Positions 32,479 through 37,485 of a DNA stretch of 37,485 nucleotides are shown here, one piece after another. Every line of letters starts with the position of its first letter. The stretch's first letter is position 1. A program made the position numbers and the translations under genes. The DNA is taken from positions 1 to 37,485 of the forward strand of contig CANQLA010000003.1 in NCBI GenBank assembly GCA_947624605.1, written 5' to 3'. Origin of the DNA: Candidatus Gastranaerophilales bacterium (GTDB lineage Bacteria; Cyanobacteriota; Vampirovibrionia; Gastranaerophilales; Gastranaerophilaceae). The notes below the pieces were generated by a model. It was not told the origin of the DNA. It was given only the letters and a program-made list of their open reading frames with translations, and made no database searches.

Positions 32479-33808
32479 TTACATCCCTTTTTTATAAAGA
32501 GGTAATAATATTATGATACAAAGTACGGCAGAAATTGTCCAAAACCATAATGCAGATTGCCAACCGAATTTATCAATAAAATAACCCGTTCCTATACCTG
32601 AAATCATTGCCCCTAAATAACCGAAAATTCCGCAAAAACCCGTTGCCGCTGCCGCAACTTTTTTGGAAGTTGATTCAACTGCACATAATCCTCCTATAAA
32701 TATCAGCGGACCTGCAGTAAACAGACCTATTCCTGATAAACAAACATAATCCGTTATCGTTGGCAGCAATGAATGTCCTTCATTTTCCATTAATACTATA
32801 AGACATACTATCAAACCTATACAAAAAATTATATTAACAGGCATTCTCCTTCCCTTATATATTTTATCTGACATAACTCCTGCTAAAAGAACTCCAACTA
32901 TTCCGAACAGAGGCAGAAAAGTCTGCTTTTTTGTTGCTAATTCCAAAGTATCTCCTTTAAATTCAACAAGGTATTTTATTATCCAATCTTCCGTTCCATA
33001 TCTGAATATGTATACAAATATAAAAGATAAAACCAGTATCCACATAATAGGATTGAAAAAAATATATTTCTTCAGAATTTCAAAATACGACAAATCATCA
33101 TCAGCTTCCTTTTCAACAGAATTTAATTTACCTTCTTTGTATTCAAGACAATATATTTAAAAATGCCGGTATAATAAACGCTGATTGCCAACCGTATTTT
33201 GGTATCAAATATCCTGCAAGTAAAAATACTATGCAAGTTCCTAATTGGTGAGATATAGCCCAAATTGACCATATTGTCCCTCTTTCTTTATTTGACCACC
33301 AAAAAGTAAGTACCTTTGTACAAACAGGAAATCCTGCCGATTGAAACCATCCGTTTATACCCCAGAATAAAGACATTACCAACAATAATACCGATTGCCC
33401 CATAAATTGAATATTCGTCGGAAAAATCATAGGACTTAATGCAAAAAGTATGTTTGAAATTGCGGAAATTAATATTGATAATGTCATAAATTTATTTGCA
33501 TCTGCCTTGTCTGCAAGTATACCGTTAATAAATTTCCCTATTGCATAGCTGAAATATAATGCACTGCCTAATATCCCCAATTCTATATTTGAAAAATGTA
33601 ATTCTTCGCTTAATACAGGCAACGCTACCGAAATATTCTTTCTCGTAAGATAAAACATTGTATATCCTAAAAAACAAGAAGAAAAAATATCAATTCTGCA
33701 TTTTTTGTATAATTTGCCAACTTCTTCATCACTCTTCGTTACGGGAATTTCCTTAGGTGCCTTATAATAATCAATTAATTTCTTTAACATATTCAATAAC
33801 TTTTTCAC
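32479..33808 (-). pseudogene. Broken GlpT/UhpT-type MFS phosphate-ester antiporter
   Basis: Two ORFs encode the halves of one organophosphate:phosphate antiporter of the major facilitator superfamily. The N-half (33808-33143) has FSCFLGYTMFYLTRKNIS-like DIFSSCFLGYTMFYLTRKNI and GKFINGILADKADANKFM, ending at NILS then stop. The C-half (from about 33132) resumes, in the +1 frame, with LEYKEGKL, then SYFEILKKYIFFNPIMWILV and, further on, FGWQSALWFWTISAV. About 20 or more residues that normally follow helix 6 (the region before a PVEEYKE-like linker) are missing at the joint, and the frame shifts. The ATG 33790 or GTG 33808 could serve as the start. As written it cannot give a full transporter. 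Confidence 0.8.
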
Positions 33809-34065
33809 TAACTAACATTATGATTATAATACAGAGAAAATTCCTAAAGTGCAAAAAAAATAATATCTGTAAAAAATACAGCTTTCGCCATTTAATCTGA
33901 AATTAACCGCTTTATATGATTTTATTTGTTGTTTTTTCTATATATCTGCATTTATACTGTATTTAATGATTGTTTCCGTGATAAATCTGCTGCATCTTAT
34001 TACCTCTTCTGTCAAAATTGTTGTCTTTATTTTTCCTGTTATTTTAAACATTAATTAACCGTATA

Positions 34066-35316
34066 TTATTCATTAATTTTTATAACAGGAATTTGTCTGC
34101 CTTCCATCTTCCATTCCCTGAACTCAGATGTAGCTGTAAATATAACATCACTTGATGAATTTAATGCAGTTTCCAAACTATCCTGAATAACGCTTATAAC
34201 AAAACCTACTGCGACAACTTGCATCGCTATGTCATTGGAAATTCCGAAAAGAGAACAAGCTAAAGGAATTAAAAGTAAAGATCCTCCCGCAATTCCCGAT
34301 GCTCCACATGCCGCAAATGTTGATAATATACTTAAAAATATGGCAGAAGGTACGGAAACATTAATTTCTAACGTATGAACGGCCGCTAAAGTCATTATTG
34401 TTATTGTCACTGCCGCTCCGTTCATATTAATGGTTGAACCTAACGGAATTGATACGGAATAAATATCTTTATCTAACCCTAATTTCTCACAAAGTGCCAT
34501 ATTTATCGGTATGTTAGCTGCTGAACTTCTTGTGAAAAAAGCTGTTATACCACTGTCTTTTAAACACTTTAATATCAACGGATACGGATTGGTATGCAAA
34601 ACACAATATACTATAATAGGATTTGTTACAAAATAAACAAACAACATACTTCCTGCAAGTAACAACACCATTTTGCCATATAAAGTAAATATTTCTATTC
34701 CGTTTGACGAAATAGCACGGTAAACAAGTCCCATAATCCCAAAAGGTGCAAAATCTATTATTAAACGCACTACGTTTGAAACACATTTGGAAAAATCCGA
34801 TAATAAATTTTTGGTACTTTCGGAAGCTGTTTTTTTAAATACTATACCCGTAATTATTGACCAAAATAATATCCCCAAATAATTCCCTTCCGTTAATGCA
34901 GATATGGGATTTGCAACTATCTTTATCAACATATTGTATATAACTTCTCCTATTCCTGAAGGAACATATAATGTATTATTATTGCTTGATACTATTAGTA
35001 ATTTCTGAGGAAATATAAAACTTATAAAAACAGAAACCATTGAAGCAATTAATGTGGATATCAAATACAACAAAATTACCGTTTTGAATCTTTTTCCGGC
35101 TTTTGAAGTATATCCTGCAAGAGAGCTTATTATCAAAATACTTACCAAAATAGGTGCAACACCTTTTAATGCACCTACAAACAATATTCCAAACAAATTA
35201 ATACCATTAAAATTCGGATAAATAAAGGCAAGAATTATTCCGACCATAATTCCGATTACTATCTTTATCACAATATTTGTATTTCTGTATATGTCTGTTA
35301 TTTTTTTAATACACAT
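34066..35316 (-). CDS. sstT: Serine/threonine:sodium symporter
   Basis: The 416 residues match SstT of the DAACS (dicarboxylate/amino acid:cation symporter) family: eight helices and two re-entrant loops, with AFFTRSSAANIPINM (serine-rich HP1), STINMNGAAVTI (the NMNG sodium-site motif) and AACGASGIAGGSLLLIP (HP2). Family length is about 400-415. It is the last gene of a run with cooC and folD, only three bases below the folD stop. Serine uptake would supply one-carbon units through glycine hydroxymethyltransferase, which fits folD as neighbour; that link is inference. The 257 bases after its stop hold no gene. Confidence 0.9.
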   Translation of the reverse strand: MCIKKITDIYRNTNIVIKIVIGIMVGIILAFIYPNFNGINLFGILFVGALKGVAPILVSILIISSLAGYTSKAGKRFKTVILLYLISTLIASMVSVFISFIFPQKLLIVSSNNNTLYVPSGIGEVIYNMLIKIVANPISALTEGNYLGILFWSIITGIVFKKTASESTKNLLSDFSKCVSNVVRLIIDFAPFGIMGLVYRAISSNGIEIFTLYGKMVLLLAGSMLFVYFVTNPIIVYCVLHTNPYPLILKCLKDSGITAFFTRSSAANIPINMALCEKLGLDKDIYSVSIPLGSTINMNGAAVTITIMTLAAVHTLEINVSVPSAIFLSILSTFAACGASGIAGGSLLLIPLACSLFGISNDIAMQVVAVGFVISVIQDSLETALNSSSDVIFTATSEFREWKMEGRQIPVIKINE

Positions 35317-35319
35317 TTT

Positions 35320-36171
35320 TTACCAATCATCTGTTATTAAATTATGTTCTGCTAATTCAACCGTATTCTGCATAAGCATGGCAACTGTCAGAGGACCTAT
35401 TCCACCCGGAACGGGCGTTATTAAAGAAGCTTTTGAATAAACATTTTCAAAATCAACATCTCCGCATATTTTCCCATTTACCTTTGATATGCCTACATCA
35501 ATTATAATCGCATTATCTTTTATCATATCTGCTTTTAAAAATTTGGGCTTTCCAATTGCCACTACAATCAAATCTGCATTTTTCGTATAAAAATCAATAT
35601 TCTTTGTTTTGGAATGACATATCGTAACGGTTGCATCCCTTTGCAGTAAAAGTTGTGCAACAGGCTTTCCGACAATGTCTGAACGCCCTAAAATAACTGT
35701 GTTTAATCCTTTTAAATTGATTTGATATTCATCTAAAAGTTTAATAATCCCTTTAGGTGTGCACGCAACCGAATACGGAATTTGTCCGGTAAACATTTTA
35801 CCGGCATTAGAATAATGAAATCCATCCGCATCTTTCCTCGCACTGATTGAATTAAGAATTTTTTTACTATCAATATGCGACGGCAAAGGAAGCTGAATTA
35901 AAATTGCATCCGTATTAACGTCAGCATTTAATTCTTCTATTTTTGACAATATTTCACTTTCTGAAATATTCGCAGGAAAATGCGTCGTCTGAGAAATTAT
36001 TCCTATTTTCTCACAAGCATGCTCCTTGTTTCTTACATATATTTTGCCTGCTTCATTATCTTCTGTTATAACAACTGAAAGTACAGGTTTCCTTTTCAGT
36101 TTTTCAACCCGTTCTTTCAAATTTTTATATATTTTTTCCGCAATTTCTTTTCCGTCTGCAATCACTGTCAT
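35320..36171 (-). CDS. folD: Bifunctional methylenetetrahydrofolate dehydrogenase/cyclohydrolase
   Basis: FolD interconverts methylene-, methenyl- and formyl-tetrahydrofolate with NADP(H) or NAD(H). The 283 residues show the catalytic pair Tyr45 and Lys49 (KIYVRNKEHA), QLPLPSHI, KDADGFH, the nucleotide-binding VILGRSDIVGKPVAQLLL and the substrate-binding PVPGGIGPLTVAML. The family length is 280-300. Its ATG overlaps the cooC stop by four bases (ATGA), so the two are translationally coupled, and sstT follows three bases later. In acetogens folD is part of the methyl branch of the Wood-Ljungdahl pathway, which gives meaning to its coupling to a CooC protein. Confidence 0.95.
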   Translation of the reverse strand: MTVIADGKEIAEKIYKNLKERVEKLKRKPVLSVVITEDNEAGKIYVRNKEHACEKIGIISQTTHFPANISESEILSKIEELNADVNTDAILIQLPLPSHIDSKKILNSISARKDADGFHYSNAGKMFTGQIPYSVACTPKGIIKLLDEYQINLKGLNTVILGRSDIVGKPVAQLLLQRDATVTICHSKTKNIDFYTKNADLIVVAIGKPKFLKADMIKDNAIIIDVGISKVNGKICGDVDFENVYSKASLITPVPGGIGPLTVAMLMQNTVELAEHNLITDDW

Positions 36172-36923
36172 GACAAATCACTCCTTGGTATATTTAATCT
36201 GAAATAAAACTCTCTGATTGCATCTTTTATTACTTCGGAATTTCTATTATTTGAATTATCTTTCAAATCTTTATCTTCAGGAATTATTCCTAACACTGAA
36301 AGTGAATAATCTTCCGTTAATTTGTATGCTTTTTCTTTATTTTCATTATTTATTCCGTTTAATACCACTCCCATTTGTCCTTCTGTTGCATATTTAGCGG
36401 AATATTCTTCTATTCTTCCCGCAAGCTCAGCGGATTCAACAGTGGGACGAGTTAATATCATTGTTATATCTATTGGAATATCAACCAGTTGATATAAGTA
36501 TTTTAAATCAAACTCACAGTCAAATATAGCAATATCATATCGATTAATCAGTTTTAATAATGCATCATTCATCTGTTTCGTTATTGGACATCTGCAATCT
36601 TTTGATCCCACCAACCAAGATACAATAATATCCGTATTCTCATCTATGGGTTCTATTATGTCTTCTAATGCCCATTCAATATATTCTTGTTTTGTCATAT
36701 TTTCGGGTATCCCGGTTTTGTATTCGTGTTTACCGCTTTTTATCCCATATATTGTCTTTCGTATATCTTTATCAAAACTTCTGCCAAGTTCGCAGGATAA
36801 ATCATTGTCAATTAATAATATGGTTTTTTCCTTAAAAATCTCTCTGAAAACTGAAAGTAAATTTTTTACTATTGTTGTCTTGCCGCTTCCGCTTTTACCT
36901 GTAACTGCTATGGTTAATGTCAT
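36168..36923 (-). CDS. CooC-like ATPase for carbon monoxide dehydrogenase nickel insertion
   Basis: The 251 residues form a MinD/NifH-type ATPase. The P-loop is GKSGSGKTT (residues 9-17; Lys10 is the deviant-Walker signature lysine), and LLIDND (36-41) is Walker A-prime. The CRC at Cys110-x-Cys112 falls at the place of the C-x-C that binds nickel or zinc in CooC proteins (112/114 in characterised members). CooC loads Ni into the C-cluster of CO dehydrogenase, with or without acetyl-CoA synthase. Neither CODH nor ACS is in the window, but the coupling to folD by a 4-base overlap suggests a Wood-Ljungdahl-type gene neighbourhood. The usual KGGxGKT is here KSGSGKT, so this is a divergent member, and other ParA/MinD-type roles remain possible. 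Confidence 0.7.
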   Translation of the reverse strand: MTLTIAVTGKSGSGKTTIVKNLLSVFREIFKEKTILLIDNDLSCELGRSFDKDIRKTIYGIKSGKHEYKTGIPENMTKQEYIEWALEDIIEPIDENTDIIVSWLVGSKDCRCPITKQMNDALLKLINRYDIAIFDCEFDLKYLYQLVDIPIDITMILTRPTVESAELAGRIEEYSAKYATEGQMGVVLNGINNENKEKAYKLTEDYSLSVLGIIPEDKDLKDNSNNRNSEVIKDAIREFYFRLNIPRSDLS

Positions 36924-36956
36924 TTCTTGCCTTTACTTGTTATCTTTCCTTATTAA

Positions 36957-37022
36957 TTTGCAAAGAAAATGAGCTTTGCAAAATACCTCTGCTTTTTGAT
37001 TATATAAAAAACAGAGGTATTT
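36957..37022 (-). terminator. Adjacent hairpins between the QueE-like gene and cooC
   Basis: Hairpin A (AAATACCTCTG 36981-36991 with CAGAGGTATTT 37012-37022) has an 11-bp stem and lies just after the stop of the leftward radical SAM gene. Hairpin B (TTTGCAAAG 36957-36965 with CTTTGCAAA 36974-36982) has a 9-bp stem. They overlap by two bases, so both cannot form completely at once. On the - strand A ends in TTTTGC. This could be a plain terminator plus a leader structure for cooC. Confidence 0.6.
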
Positions 37023-37036
37023 TTTCAATAATATAA

Positions 37037-37485
37037 TTATCTGACTGCTAAAATCTTGTGTACTTGCGGAATTAAACGAACCTTCCAGTATTTTTTTCTG
37101 AATCTTTCCAACACATCAGGAAGATATCTGCTTGGAACATTAATTTTTCCGTCTTTTGCAATCGGCTGCAAAACAATTTCTATATCATTTTCCTTCGCCA
37201 TTGCTATACATTTATCGATTTCTTCCTCGGTTATATTATTATCAAAAATAACTTTCATATAAATATCTTTTCGTGCTTTTTTACAGCTCTTTAAAAAGTT
37301 TAAATGTGCTTCAAAACAATCTTTCCCTCCATATGCTGAAGGCAGTTTTATATTTGCCGAAACGTATTTTATCATGTTGATTATTTCGTCTAACTCATCC
37401 ACTCGTGTTGCATTTGTTTCAAGATAAACCGGCAGAGTAACATTTCTTAAAAACTCTTTTAAAAACAGAACGTCACACAAAGGTT
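37037..37485 (-). CDS. Radical SAM protein, QueE-like, partial (5' part outside the window)
   Basis: The reading frame is open to the right edge. The visible 147-149 residues are the C-terminal part of a small radical SAM enzyme. The sequence begins PL, then CDVLFLKEFLRN, fitting the conserved GGEPL that ends just outside. LPVYLETNAT, YVSANIKLPS, YMKVIFDNNITEEEID and the terminal RLIPQVHKILAVR match 7-carboxy-7-deazaguanine synthase (QueE)-type proteins, which close the ring during queuosine/preQ0 synthesis. The [4Fe-4S] CxxxCxxC motif would lie in the missing 5' part. It is followed by hairpins and then the cooC-folD-sstT run, probably a separate transcript. Confidence 0.7.
   Translation of the reverse strand, partial: PLCDVLFLKEFLRNVTLPVYLETNATRVDELDEIINMIKYVSANIKLPSAYGGKDCFEAHLNFLKSCKKARKDIYMKVIFDNNITEEEIDKCIAMAKENDIEIVLQPIAKDGKINVPSRYLPDVLERFRKKYWKVRLIPQVHKILAVR

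Noticed and set aside
33867-33881. Short hairpin CTGTA-AAAAA-TACAG in the gap after sstT as a terminator
   Set aside because: The stem is only 5 bp and lies almost 200 bases past the stop, so it is too weak to list, though a T-run follows on the - strand.
1-37485. CRISPR arrays, tRNA or rRNA genes, complete insertion sequences or prophage modules
   Set aside because: I found no regularly spaced repeats, no cloverleaf with the conserved T-loop, and no full transposase; only the TnpB fragment at the left edge.

Overview
The window is AT-rich (roughly 30% GC by eye), bacterial and gene-dense. The gene content suggests a Gram-negative-type anaerobe related to the non-photosynthetic cyanobacterial lineages (Gastranaerophilales/Melainabacteria-like). 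The evidence is an AMIN-domain cell-wall amidase, a DUF4330 protein, an IctB/O-antigen-ligase-type membrane protein, a cyanobacterial-looking small omega subunit, a PilM/PilN/PilO pilus set, a heptose-kinase remnant, a Skp-like periplasmic chaperone, and anaerobe genes (hydF, gltA/nfnB, GGGtGRT, a CooC-like ATPase). This placement is an inference from families, not a phylogeny.

Region 1 (1-4481, + strand) opens with a fragment of an IS200/IS605 TnpB fused into the middle of a PfkB-type heptose kinase. A DUF4330 membrane-anchored protein, a polymerase/ligase-type membrane protein and gltA/nfnB follow. The 541 bases before nfnB look like decayed coding DNA, and nfnB itself lacks about 8 residues in its second nucleotide-binding fold.

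Region 2 (4508-11322, mostly - strand) starts at a bidirectional terminator where the strand composition appears to flip. It carries a 5'-nucleotidase-like metallophosphatase, then a tightly packed run transcribed leftward: Zn-alcohol dehydrogenase, UPF0104 membrane protein, hydF and a metallophosphoesterase. A TPR protein lies upstream of that run.

Region 3 (11400-19560) is core information and envelope machinery: an omega-like RNA polymerase subunit convergent with an rlmB-sigma factor pair; a PilM-PilN fusion plus PilO; secD-secF with a small HTH/zinc-ribbon protein; and the 57-residue ribosomal protein S21.

Region 4 (19561-28605) holds a CheA-like hybrid kinase without a CheW domain, a small partner ORF, an Xre regulator, a CCA-adding-type enzyme, an orphan 88-residue protein, the AMIN amidase with murI and an exported protein, and a TPR protein.

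Region 5 (28627-37485, mostly - strand) contains the GGGtGRT/Fe-S-scaffold pair, two membrane proteins of unknown role, a Skp-like chaperone, a broken GlpT/UhpT-type transporter, a cooC-folD-sstT operon that hints at one-carbon (Wood-Ljungdahl-type) metabolism, and a partial QueE-like radical SAM protein running off the right edge.

I see no complete mobile element, CRISPR array, rRNA or tRNA. The most notable themes are gene erosion by short deletions, several apparently leaderless genes, and small unassigned multi-gene modules.
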